Shown: positions 16,905 through 24,378 of the stretch, one piece after another | Layout: every line of letters starts with the position of its first letter | Position numbering within the stretch: position 1 is the stretch's first letter | Origin: JBAZWE01 sp041658605 | GTDB lineage: Bacteria; Actinomycetota; Thermoleophilia; BMS3ABIN01 | Length of the DNA: 30,866 bases | NCBI GenBank assembly: GCA_041658605.1 | Contig: JBAZZU010000024.1 | Coordinates: 1-30,866 of the forward strand | Direction: 5' to 3' | Program-made: the position numbers and the translations under genes | Notes under the pieces: model-generated | The model's input: the letters and a program-made list of their open reading frames with translations, nothing else | The model's database searches: none | Told to the model about the DNA's origin: nothing

Positions 16905-17693
16905 ATGACAAACGAGACAATCTATCTCATCGGCGGCACAACGGAAGCCCGCCGCGCCGTGGCCAGGCTCGAACAGGAAGGTTTTCGCGTGGTGGTCAGC
17001 GTTGCCACCGCAATGGGTGAGGCGCAGGCGGCAGGATACACAACCGAGACCGGCAGGAAATCCGCCCGAGAAATGGCGGAGCAGGCTTCGGGCTACGGGG
17101 CGTGTGCCTTCATCGACTGTTCACATCCTTTTGCCATCGAGGTCAGCGAAGAGACCCGCCGCGCCGCAGGTTTTGTGAACATACCATATTTTAGGTACTC
17201 GAGGCCGGCGAGCGCGGAGTTCGGATCCGGCGTCACGATCGTCAAGTCGTGGGAGGAGGCGGTTGACGCCCTTGCCGGTTCCGGCCGCAGGTCCCTGCTG
17301 ACTATCGGCACGCGCAACCTCGCTCTGTTTGTCGCCGCGGGGCTGGATTTTACCGCCAGGGTGCTGCCGGTGGCGGAGTCAATAGACGCATGCACCCGGC
17401 TTGGGATCGGGCCAGAGAACATCATCGCCGCATACCCGCCGCACAGCATCGATTTCAACCGGACCTGTATCCGACGCGCGCGGGCTGCGATGCTGCTTGC
17501 CAAGGATTCGGGCCGCGAAGGCGGCCTGCCGGACAAGCTCGAGGCAGCCGCGGCTGAAGGTGCGCATGTGATCATCGTCTCCCGGCCGGAAGAAGAGGGC
17601 GCGACAGATGATCTGGACGTGCTGGTCGAGAACCTGAGGCAGTCGCTTAAACAGAACCAGACTTCAAAGAGGAGAGAAGGATCGAACCAGTGA
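16905..17693 (+). CDS. cbiJ: Cobalt-precorrin-6A reductase
   Basis: CbiJ (CobK) reduces the macrocycle of precorrin-6A with a nicotinamide cofactor. The 262-aa product begins with IYLIGGTTEARRAVARL and contains FIDCSHPFAIEVSEETRRA, FRYSRPA, LLTIGTRNLALF, RVLPV and AYPPHSIDFN, all typical of the family. I chose ATG 16905 over ATG 16875 because the dinucleotide-binding strand then lies six residues from the start and a GGAG is suitably placed. It follows cbiG-cbiH by 47 bases and overlaps cobS by GTGA. Confidence 0.93.
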   Translation: MTNETIYLIGGTTEARRAVARLEQEGFRVVVSVATAMGEAQAAGYTTETGRKSAREMAEQASGYGACAFIDCSHPFAIEVSEETRRAAGFVNIPYFRYSRPASAEFGSGVTIVKSWEEAVDALAGSGRRSLLTIGTRNLALFVAAGLDFTARVLPVAESIDACTRLGIGPENIIAAYPPHSIDFNRTCIRRARAAMLLAKDSGREGGLPDKLEAAAAEGAHVIIVSRPEEEGATDDLDVLVENLRQSLKQNQTSKRREGSNQ

Positions 17694-18529
17694 ATCGTTT
17701 GAGTGAAGTTGCAGGAGGGAAGGACCCTCTGAAAAAAGGCGCCGTCGGAATGTTGCACAGCGGATGGCGGCCGCTTCGCGACACGCGCAACGCTTTCGGT
17801 TTTTTCACCGTCATGCCGCTTTCGCGTGCGGGTACCATCGAAGAGATCGCCGCCGCGAGCTACCTGCTGCCGCTTGTCGCGCTCTTCCTCGGGGCTCTCG
17901 AAGGGGCGGCAGGGTGGGGATCCTTCCAGGTTTTCGGCGCTCCTGTTGCCGCGGCCCTTGTCCTCGCGGCCGCGCTGCTGCTTACGGGTCTTCATCACTC
18001 GGACGGGCTGGCGGACCTGGGCGACGCCCTCATGGTCCACGGCGACCTCGCGCGCAGGATCGAGGTGCTCAGGGACAGGACATTGGGCATAGGCGCCGTC
18101 GGCGCACTGCTCCTGACCTATCTGATCTCCTGGTCGGCCATAGCCGGCATAATAACCCTGCGACCTGGTTTCGAGCTTGTACTCCTGATGATGGCAGCCG
18201 AGCTTTCGGCCCGGCTCTGCCTCCTGCTCGTCGGCAGTATCGGCCGGCCTTCACATCAGGGAAGCGGCAGCAGTTTCGCTCAGGCGCTGAAAGGCTGGCG
18301 AGGCATTACAGGAATAATCATCACCCTGCTGGTCATGGCGTCGATGGCTGTATTCGTGCCCTTGCAGGCGGTTCTCTTCCCGGTTGCCGCGGCTCTGGCC
18401 GCAGGTATGCTGTTACTGCTCATATCAGCGCGATTTTTCGGAGGCATCGGCGGAGACGTGCTGGGCGCTTCGGTCGAACTGGGCCGTCTGGCGGCCCTAC
18501 TCGGGATCCTTGCCGGGTTGTCTCTCTAG
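17690..18529 (+). CDS. cobS: Adenosylcobinamide-GDP ribazoletransferase (cobalamin 5'-phosphate synthase)
   Basis: This membrane enzyme joins adenosylcobinamide-GDP to alpha-ribazole (phosphate), the last assembly step. The 279-aa product has NAFGFFTVMPL near the start, the metal-binding LHHSDGLADLGDALM, and several hydrophobic helices, as in CobS/CobV. An N-terminal extension of about 25 residues precedes the usual start. GTG 17690 overlaps cbiJ and has AAGG upstream. It is the last gene of the block and its 3' end overlaps the convergent sensor gene by 33 bp. Confidence 0.93.
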   Translation: MNRLSEVAGGKDPLKKGAVGMLHSGWRPLRDTRNAFGFFTVMPLSRAGTIEEIAAASYLLPLVALFLGALEGAAGWGSFQVFGAPVAAALVLAAALLLTGLHHSDGLADLGDALMVHGDLARRIEVLRDRTLGIGAVGALLLTYLISWSAIAGIITLRPGFELVLLMMAAELSARLCLLLVGSIGRPSHQGSGSSFAQALKGWRGITGIIITLLVMASMAVFVPLQAVLFPVAAALAAGMLLLLISARFFGGIGGDVLGASVELGRLAALLGILAGLSL

Positions 18530-20752
18530 CGCATCTATGGAGCGCTCGACAGGATGCTTGCTGCCGTGAATGGCAACGGCAAGCTGGTTCGCGACACCAA
18601 GGATGGTCTGGACCTCTCCCGGCCTGAACGGGTATTTGTCGGGGAAAACCAGAGCCATGCCGCCTACCACTTCTTTTTTGTAGATGAGAGGCAGCGTGCA
18701 GCGCCGGTTGTCACCGATGTCGAGCGCCTTGAGGATGTACGCCTCGTCTTCGGTCGCGTTGTCGAGGTTGACCTCCTCGTGTGTGATCATCCGGCGCTCG
18801 AGCACCGCCCGGGTCAGAAGTGTTCCCCTGTCCAGGGGCGACTCCTTGAATTCATCCATCACTTTGGGCGAGTGCCCGATGAAAGCAAGATTGATCAGCG
18901 CGTTTCTTTCGTTGTCCAGATAATAAACGCTGGCGCGGAAACACCCCATTTTCTCGTCCACGGCTTTAAGAGCGTTTTTGGCGATCGCCCTCATGTCCTG
19001 TGACGCGGCGCAGGCCGCGGCAACATCGCGCAGGAGCCTCACCCGGTCGAGCTCCTTTCTCGTATCCTCATGCGCCCAGGAGTTCTGCACCGCCATCGAG
19101 GCGCGGTCGGCCAGAACCTGGAAAAGCCCCCATTCTCTCGTGGAGAACGCCTTCTCCCGGTTGCAGGCTATTTCCAGCACACCCTCGACCATGCCACCTA
19201 TGCGCAGCGGTACGGTTAACACTGAGTGAATATCCGTCTCGGCGAAGTAGGACCTTTCCTCATCGTCACTGAGAAGATTGTCGATTTTCATCGGCACACC
19301 CTCCTTGAAAGTACGCCCGACTATTCCCTTGCCAACGGGAATAATGATCTGCGAAGCATATTCGCGCATCGCTCCGGTCACCGCGCGTGGCACCAGGTTC
19401 TCCCTTTTGTTGTCAACCAGGAAGATAAGGGCGGAGTCCATCTTCATGACATCCTGGGTACGGTTGACTATCTCCATCAGGACTTCCTCCAGGTCAAGCG
19501 AGACGAGGCCCGCCTCTGAAATCGCCTCGATAGCCTCCATGGACTTCCTGATGAAATGCTCGTTCTCGTAAATCGTCGCGTTCTCGATCGCCAGTGCCGC
19601 ATGGGAGCCGATGGCCGTCGCGAACTCGATCTGCTCCTGGCTGAACCGGCGCTGGCTGTCGTCATGCTTCAGCCAAATCGATCCAATCGTCCGGTTGCCG
19701 GACACCAATGGCACAATCAGGTAAGATTTCGCGTCGAGCTTGTTGAACATCTCCTGGTATGAGCGGGAGATCTCGCGGGGGCTGGTCAGGGCCATGGCTT
19801 TTTTGCTTTCGACAGCATCAACCGCAGCGGCGAGCTCTTCGTAGGGATAGCGCATGCTCATGATCAGCTCGTCGCTGTAGTCTCCATATCCGACTGTGCC
19901 GACCCACTGGTCATCTTCGAAGAGGAACAGCGCGGCGGCGCCGGTTTCGGCTATATAGGCCATATTGTCAAGTACCACGCGGATGGTGTTGTCCAGGTCG
20001 AGGCTCGACATGACGGCGCTGCTGATCTTGAGCGCCGCTACCTGCGTATGCGCGCGCTGCACCGATGCGGTGACGTCGAACGCGAACATGGCCACGGAGC
20101 GAGGCGTTTTATTGCTGCCGACCGGCAGCGGGATGATGCTGGTTTTCCAGAAGCTGTTCTTACCCTCTTCCGTCGGCAGAAGAAATTCATCAAGATCGAC
20201 GCGCTCTTTTTCCATCACCGCCTTATCCATTATTCCCGCGATGCTCCCGGATATCTTTTCCGGGAGCGATTCAAACAGCGATTTACTCACGTTGCCGCCC
20301 GCTGTTTCAACTATCTGCCGGAAGGTCTCGTTGTGGCTCAAGATTGCATAACCGGGAAACCTGAATTCTGCATACGCGATTGGCGAATTCTCCAGCGCCT
20401 CACTTGAAGCCTGTAGCTTCCTGGTGCCACGGCGGATCAGACTGGAGCTTCCCGCGGCCAGCACTCCGCCCATGCCGATGGCGATGGAAGTAAGCATGTT
20501 CAGATGTTCGATGTCGCTGGACTCGATCTGGGTCGTCAGGCAAAGGATCATGGCCAGGAGTCCTGTGCCTATAGTCTCCAGCGGGCTCAGCAGGACGGCA
20601 GCGGTGATTATCGGGATTGCGTAGAGGAGATCGACCCAGGGGACGGTTACCATGTAAAGCTCGTCCATCATTTCGATCAGTAAGAGCATGATGGCGATGG
20701 TCAGCAATATGACCGCATGTCTCCCGGGAAAATCTTTTCGAAAAAAAGACAT
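18497..20752 (-). CDS. Membrane PAS / triple-GAF sensor protein without output domain
   Basis: The 751-aa product has a hydrophobic N-terminus with about four membrane segments (residues 12-105). It is followed by a PAS-like region (about 112-235) and three GAF-type domains (about 250-390, 415-560 and 575-735). The repeated LIVPLVSG, LTVPLRIGG and TLPLIYK strands and the FSQEQIEFATAIGSHAALAIENA-type helices support the GAF calls. No histidine kinase, GGDEF, EAL, phosphatase or DNA-binding domain follows the last GAF. AGGAATT precedes ATG 20752. It is divergent from the selenoprotein cassette and convergent with cobS. The ligand and partner are unknown; it could signal through a separate protein. 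Confidence 0.8.
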   Translation of the reverse strand: MSFFRKDFPGRHAVILLTIAIMLLLIEMMDELYMVTVPWVDLLYAIPIITAAVLLSPLETIGTGLLAMILCLTTQIESSDIEHLNMLTSIAIGMGGVLAAGSSSLIRRGTRKLQASSEALENSPIAYAEFRFPGYAILSHNETFRQIVETAGGNVSKSLFESLPEKISGSIAGIMDKAVMEKERVDLDEFLLPTEEGKNSFWKTSIIPLPVGSNKTPRSVAMFAFDVTASVQRAHTQVAALKISSAVMSSLDLDNTIRVVLDNMAYIAETGAAALFLFEDDQWVGTVGYGDYSDELIMSMRYPYEELAAAVDAVESKKAMALTSPREISRSYQEMFNKLDAKSYLIVPLVSGNRTIGSIWLKHDDSQRRFSQEQIEFATAIGSHAALAIENATIYENEHFIRKSMEAIEAISEAGLVSLDLEEVLMEIVNRTQDVMKMDSALIFLVDNKRENLVPRAVTGAMREYASQIIIPVGKGIVGRTFKEGVPMKIDNLLSDDEERSYFAETDIHSVLTVPLRIGGMVEGVLEIACNREKAFSTREWGLFQVLADRASMAVQNSWAHEDTRKELDRVRLLRDVAAACAASQDMRAIAKNALKAVDEKMGCFRASVYYLDNERNALINLAFIGHSPKVMDEFKESPLDRGTLLTRAVLERRMITHEEVNLDNATEDEAYILKALDIGDNRRCTLPLIYKKEVVGGMALVFPDKYPFRPGEVQTILGVANQLAVAIHGSKHPVERSIDALERQPGKDPE

Positions 20753-20934
20753 AATTCCTCAGACGGGGAAAGTTTTATTTACAAATGCGGCAAGGAGAGA
20801 GCGCCCCCCATGAGCACAACTCGCGATGCTTGATATCACGCAAGGATTATAAGACATAAGATGCTGAAGTGCATCCGCTTAATATTTTCTTAACGCAAAC
20901 AAGTAATATAAAAGCAGTCCCGGGGGTATCATTA

Positions 20935-20965
20935 ATATACGGCTGGATATCATGCGGCCGTATAT
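20935..20965. repeat. Inverted repeat upstream of the selenoprotein gene
   Basis: ATATACGGC and its exact reverse complement GCCGTATAT are separated by 13 bases. The element lies 21 bases before the ATG at 20987, in the 234-bp divergent gap between the sensor and the redox cassette. It could be an operator or a 5' mRNA hairpin. Apart from an AT-rich TAATAT at 20905-20910 as a possible -10 box, nothing else is recognisable in the gap. Confidence 0.6.
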
Positions 20966-20986
20966 CCGATAAAAGGGAGTCTGTTT

Positions 20987-21481
20987 ATGAGATTGAAAGT
21001 AACGATCAAAGATCAGCGATGGTCGCGGCGAAGGGCTCCGGTATTCACCCGTATCGCCTTCGCGGTGGCTGTTGTTTTGTCGATGCTGGCGGTCGTGGCG
21101 GGGTGCGGCGAGGAAAGCGCGACTGTTAACGTGACGACGGTCGGCGACACCGGAGGACGCCTGCAGATCAGGGAAACTTATTTCGACGCAGGCACCGTCA
21201 AAACAGGGCAACTAGCCGAACACAAGTTTGAACTGAGGAATACCGGCTCCGGACCGCTGAGTCTGGGGCAACTGGACGTAAAAAGGCTGGAGGGCTGCTG
21301 AGACGCCCAGGCGGTCGTGGGTTCCACGACACTGGCTCCAGGCGAGACTACGATGCTGACTGTCTCCATGCATATGGGCAAGGGTATGGGCGGCATGCAT
21401 CTTTTTCAGGTAACAGTCAATTCAAATGATCCTGCTCCGGCGGCAAACAATGTGTCGATGCGGGCTAACTATACTGAATAA
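20987..21481 (+). CDS. Predicted selenocysteine-containing lipoprotein (DUF1573-like)
   Basis: The frame starts at ATG 20987 (GGGAG seven bases upstream). It has an Arg-rich N-terminus, a hydrophobic segment and a lipobox VAGC (Cys40). After 104 residues it meets TGA at 21299-21301, directly following Cys104 in RLEGC. The same frame then stays open for 59 codons to TAA at 21479-21481, which overlaps the next ATG as TAATG. A hairpin sits 19 nt past the TGA. Read as selenocysteine, the product has 164 residues and a Cys104-Sec105 pair. The fold suggests a DUF1573-type immunoglobulin-like domain (FELRNTGSGPLSL, LAPGETTMLTV, VTVNSNDP). A Met/His-rich segment, MHMGKGMGGMH, lies at residues 128-138. 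An extracytoplasmic redox or metal-binding role is inferred. The alternative is a nonsense-mutated gene. Confidence 0.8.
21307..21335 (+). promoter_or_regulatory. Candidate bacterial SECIS element
   Basis: GTCGTGG (21314-21320) pairs perfectly with CCACGAC (21324-21330) around the loop GTT. CCAG/CTGG extends the stem below a small internal loop. The apical G and U lie about 20 nt after the in-frame TGA, the distance and the GU-containing loop expected for SelB recognition in bacteria. The element lies inside the reading frame, as bacterial SECIS elements do. Confidence 0.75.
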
Positions 21482-22848
21482 TGGAACAAAAAATCCAAGG
21501 CGTGACCGCCGGCTCATTTAAGCAGGCGGAGGAACGGGAGCGGCTGGGAGCGTTCGGAAAGCTGCTGCGATGGCGGCTATATCCGGGGCTCTTTCACTGG
21601 CTGTTCTACATCGCGCTCGCAATACTGGTTTACTTCGCCTTCGCGCCGGGTCAGAGGGGGGAGGGCAACCTGGCCACAGAAGTGGTCTGGCGCCTGTGGT
21701 GGCCGCTGCTTCCGTTCGCGCTGCTGCTGGGCGGACGGATATGGTGCGGAGTCTGTCCCTTCGGAGGAGCTGCCGATGCCGCCGCCAGGCTAGCTGGAAA
21801 GAGGCCGGCGCCGCCCTCGTTGTTCAGGAAAGCCGGACCCTGGCTGGGGGCGTCATCAGTCTTCGCATTCGGTATCTCTTTCCTTGCCCTGGGGCTGGAA
21901 GCTGATTCAGGCGCCACCGGCATCATCCTCATCGCCATGACCCTTTTTGCGGTCTTTCTGTCTCTGGCGTATCGCGGCAGGACATTCTGCCGCTACCTGT
22001 GTCCGGTCGGGATGATCACCCGGGTATACTCGTTCTTTTCCTGGACCAGGCCGGAAGGCAGCGGCAACCGGGGCGAGGTCAAATCCTGTCCCGTGGGGCT
22101 GTCAACTGTAAGTTTGAGGCAGCCGAGCCAGTGTCATTTATGCGGCGGCTGCACCGATGCACGAACTCCAGGGGGCATAACCACCCGCTTTACCCCGGCC
22201 GGTACGCGCAAACCGGATATACGCGAGTTCGGGCGTGCCGAGGCCATCCTGTCCCTGCTGCTGCTCGGCCTGATGGCGGCGGACTCAGTGCGAATGACCA
22301 GCCTTTTTGCGCGGTACCAGCAGGCCGCATTACCGGTTTTTGGTTACAATTACCGCCTTGCGGTCGTAGCCGGTGTCACTGCGCTAACAGGCATGGTCCT
22401 GGCAGTACAGCTATTGATAACGAGGCTTGGAGCGTGGCGTCAGGAAGTGACGCCGGCGTTTGCAGGCGCAAGTTTCGCGTTGCTGCCGCTTACGCTGGGA
22501 GTGTTCCTGTCCCTGGCTTTGCAGCATCTCTGGTCAGGGGCACTGCCTTCCCTGCAGACGATTCTGGTCGAGTCGCGGCTGATAGACTGGTCGGGCCATA
22601 TGCCGCCGGCGAATGTTTATTTCACCAGCCTGCCGCTCAAGGCCATACAGTTCAGCATGCTGGGCGCGGGGCTTTTCATCTCAATGAAGGTTACAGGCTG
22701 GGATTTCGGGGAGAAGAAACCAGCGGATGGCTCTCGTCTGGCGGGCGATGTCAGATTGACGGGCGCGTGGCCGAGGAGGGCGATGGTGCTGATGGCGGCG
22801 GCAGGCTTCGGTTTCCTCTTCTATCTGCCCATGAGCGGAGCCTGTTAA
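21481..22848 (+). CDS. Polytopic membrane 4Fe-4S protein, NapH/NosR-like
   Basis: The 455-aa protein has a first hydrophobic helix at about residues 38-56 and roughly eight more. It carries cysteine motifs WCGVCPFG (Cys89, Cys92) and CRYLCPVG (Cys170, Cys174), then Cys203 and CHLCGGC (Cys218, Cys221, Cys224). The paired CxxCP motifs next to helices are typical of NapH and the C-terminal part of NosR, which move electrons through the membrane to exported acceptors. It ends in a terminal Cys. ATG 21481 overlaps the selenoprotein stop (TAATG), so the two genes are translationally coupled. I infer that it supplies or withdraws electrons for the neighbouring lipoproteins; its exact partner is unknown. 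Confidence 0.8.
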   Translation: MEQKIQGVTAGSFKQAEERERLGAFGKLLRWRLYPGLFHWLFYIALAILVYFAFAPGQRGEGNLATEVVWRLWWPLLPFALLLGGRIWCGVCPFGGAADAAARLAGKRPAPPSLFRKAGPWLGASSVFAFGISFLALGLEADSGATGIILIAMTLFAVFLSLAYRGRTFCRYLCPVGMITRVYSFFSWTRPEGSGNRGEVKSCPVGLSTVSLRQPSQCHLCGGCTDARTPGGITTRFTPAGTRKPDIREFGRAEAILSLLLLGLMAADSVRMTSLFARYQQAALPVFGYNYRLAVVAGVTALTGMVLAVQLLITRLGAWRQEVTPAFAGASFALLPLTLGVFLSLALQHLWSGALPSLQTILVESRLIDWSGHMPPANVYFTSLPLKAIQFSMLGAGLFISMKVTGWDFGEKKPADGSRLAGDVRLTGAWPRRAMVLMAAAGFGFLFYLPMSGAC

Positions 22849-22874
22849 AAAGTCAGACCTGACGACGGAGATAC

Positions 22875-23327
22875 ATGAAAGAAACCATTAAAATATCATT
22901 TTACAAAAGGCATGCGTTATTCAGTTTTATCATATTGATATCGGCGGTCATCATCGCAGCTTCTCTTGTTTCCGGTTGTGGTTCCACAGCGGAGAACGAT
23001 CCGGCCTTTCCGGAATTCGTCTACCGCTCCGAAGAGTCACTCAAAGGATACAGGATAGCGGCCGCAAGCCAGGATATCATGGAATTCGTCCCCTGCTACT
23101 GCGGCTGCAAACAGGATGCCGAGAAATATCGCAGTCTGAAAGACTGTTTCTATGACCGCAAAACCGGTGCGTTTGACGAGCATGCGGCCAGCTGCACGAC
23201 CTGCCTTGACGAGGCCATGGACATAGATCAATTCAAGAAAGATGGCCTTACGACGGCTCAGATCAGGGAGAAGATCGATACAAAGTACGCCGAACGGGGA
23301 GAGCCGACCGACACGCCGTTGCCCTGA
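22875..23327 (+). CDS. PCYCGC-motif lipoprotein
   Basis: The 150-aa product has a signal segment (residues 13-32) and a lipobox VSGC with Cys35. The motif PCYCGC lies at residues 73-78, followed by further cysteines in KDCFYD and CTTCLDEA. These define the PCYCGC family of exported lipoproteins, whose biochemical role is not established; a metal-binding or thiol-redox role is plausible. GGAG lies six bases before ATG 22875, 26 bases after the iron-sulfur gene. It closes the three-gene cassette and ends two bases from the convergent J-domain gene. Confidence 0.85.
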   Translation: MKETIKISFYKRHALFSFIILISAVIIAASLVSGCGSTAENDPAFPEFVYRSEESLKGYRIAAASQDIMEFVPCYCGCKQDAEKYRSLKDCFYDRKTGAFDEHAASCTTCLDEAMDIDQFKKDGLTTAQIREKIDTKYAERGEPTDTPLP

Positions 23328-23329
23328 GT

Positions 23330-23605
23330 CTATCGCCACCTGCGCGAAAGCCCGGTAAGCCCTTCGCGCCAGAAGATGCGCCAGAATTCCGTGCGGCGGA
23401 ATCTGGCATATTCGGCGCGCCGCGCCGGATCGGACAAAACGTGGCGGGCCTCGTTCAGCTCCTGCATCTTCATCGTCGCCGAAACGCGCTGTTCCGGCGG
23501 GCACGAGTCTGGATGATACTTGCGGGCGAGCGCCTTGTAAGCCCTTTCGATGACATCCGGAGACGCTTCCTGATGGACTTCGAGGATTCGGTAATAATCT
23601 TTCAC
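23330..23605 (-). CDS. Small J-domain (DnaJ-like) protein
   Basis: The 91-aa protein is essentially a lone J domain: KDYYRILEV at the start, ERAYKALARKYHPD with the HPD triad at residues 31-33, then NEARHVLSDPARRAEYARF. The HPD motif is needed to stimulate Hsp70 ATPase activity. No Gly/Phe-rich, zinc-finger or C-terminal substrate domain follows, so it is not full-length DnaJ. I chose GTG 23605 because AAGGAAG lies nine bases upstream and the J domain starts there; the open frame reaches 23749. Its client is unknown. Confidence 0.85.
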   Translation of the reverse strand: MKDYYRILEVHQEASPDVIERAYKALARKYHPDSCPPEQRVSATMKMQELNEARHVLSDPARRAEYARFRRTEFWRIFWREGLTGLSRRWR

Positions 23606-23718
23606 TGGTTGGAACTTCCTTTTTGCACGCGCCAATAGTACAGCAAACTGGATCAGGTTACCAAGAGGCTCAAAAGAAGGCCACGCGGGAATTAGCATGA
23701 TGCAGCCGCCCGCTCGCT

Positions 23719-23757
23719 GAAAACAAAAGAACGCGCATGCAGGAGGCATGCACGTTC
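23719..23757 (-). terminator. Probable terminator downstream of the Rrf2 gene
   Basis: GAACGCGCATGC and GCATGCACGTTC (23729-23740, 23746-23757) form a 12-bp stem with one G-U pair and a five-base loop. Read on the minus strand, a TTTTGTTTT tract follows. It lies about 150 bases past the Rrf2 stop and 115 bases before the J-domain start. Confidence 0.7.
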
Positions 23758-23783
23758 AAATTTCGTTCCTTTTCCAGGCAGAA

Positions 23784-23835
23784 GATCAATGGCCGCCGGG
23801 TCTGACTGTACTCGCTCGCAACGTCCGCTCTAGAC
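23784..23835. repeat. Inverted-repeat element, possible relative (copy C) of the structured repeat
   Basis: Outer arms CGCCGGGTCT and AGACCCGACG pair over ten positions with one mismatch around a 32-base interior. On this strand the interior contains TCGCAACGTCCGCTCTA. It matches the reverse complement of the right core of copies A and B (TCGCAGCGACCCTTCTA in B) at 13 of 17 positions. The ATTCGCGCGC stem of A and B is absent. It lies in the 302-bp gap between the J-domain and Rrf2 genes. Confidence 0.45.
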
Positions 23836-23907
23836 CCGACGCAATATCCGCGTCATTTGTATAGCAATACCTCTGTCTTCAGCCCATGCCCTGGAAGGCG
23901 GTGGAGC

Positions 23908-24378
23908 TCAGGCGGTTATCCTGCTCCGCTCTGACTCCGCGAATTGCCAGCCCTTGGAAGACCCCGCTCCGTTATTTTGATCTGATGTCAGGTCTGCAAA
24001 TGTGGTTGATTCAAGCCGTTCAATCAGACTCTGCTGGATCATGTCCCAGACGGGATGCACCGGGCAGAAATCTTCCCGCGAACACTCGCCCGCTTCACGC
24101 AGACAACGATTAAGCACTATCGGCTCTTCGATCGCCTCTATGACCTCACGAAGGTTTATTTCCTCCGGAAGCCGCGCCAGAAGGACACCGCCCTGATTGC
24201 CGCGCAGTGTTCTCACCAGGCCCGACCGGGCCAGAGTGCGCATGATCGTCGGGAGATACTTCTCAGGAATCCCTTCGCTTGAAGCGATCTCCTTGGTCTG
24301 CACCACACTGCCAAACTCTTCGCTCGACAGGTGCAGCAATGCTCTGATTGCGTAATCTGCTTGTCTTGTAAGTTGCAT
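23908..24378 (-). CDS. Rrf2-family transcriptional regulator
   Basis: The 156-aa product starts MQLTRQADYAIRALLHL, the typical Rrf2/IscR opening, and has a winged-helix domain (about 1-80) with IPEKYLPTIMRTLARSGLV as recognition region. Cys92, Cys99 and Cys105 (NRCLREAGECSREDFC) match the spacing used for iron-sulfur cluster ligation in IscR/NsrR-like members. It may therefore sense iron-sulfur status, nitric oxide or redox state. AAGGAGGTG lies just upstream of ATG 24378, a strong ribosome-binding site. Target genes are not shown by the sequence. It is about 580 bp from the redox cassette and could regulate it. Confidence 0.9.
   Translation of the reverse strand: MQLTRQADYAIRALLHLSSEEFGSVVQTKEIASSEGIPEKYLPTIMRTLARSGLVRTLRGNQGGVLLARLPEEINLREVIEAIEEPIVLNRCLREAGECSREDFCPVHPVWDMIQQSLIERLESTTFADLTSDQNNGAGSSKGWQFAESERSRITA

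Noticed and set aside
17093..18040. 315-aa minus-strand open frame
   Set aside because: It is antisense to cbiJ and cobS, both of which have clear family motifs.
20987..21301. Reading the lipoprotein as a 104-aa truncated protein or simple pseudogene
   Set aside because: The frame stays open for 59 more codons, keeps domain-like sequence, ends at the next start codon and has a well-placed hairpin after the TGA.
21999..22862. 287-aa plus-strand open frame in another phase
   Set aside because: It overlaps the iron-sulfur membrane protein, which has the conserved Cys motifs and the coupled start.
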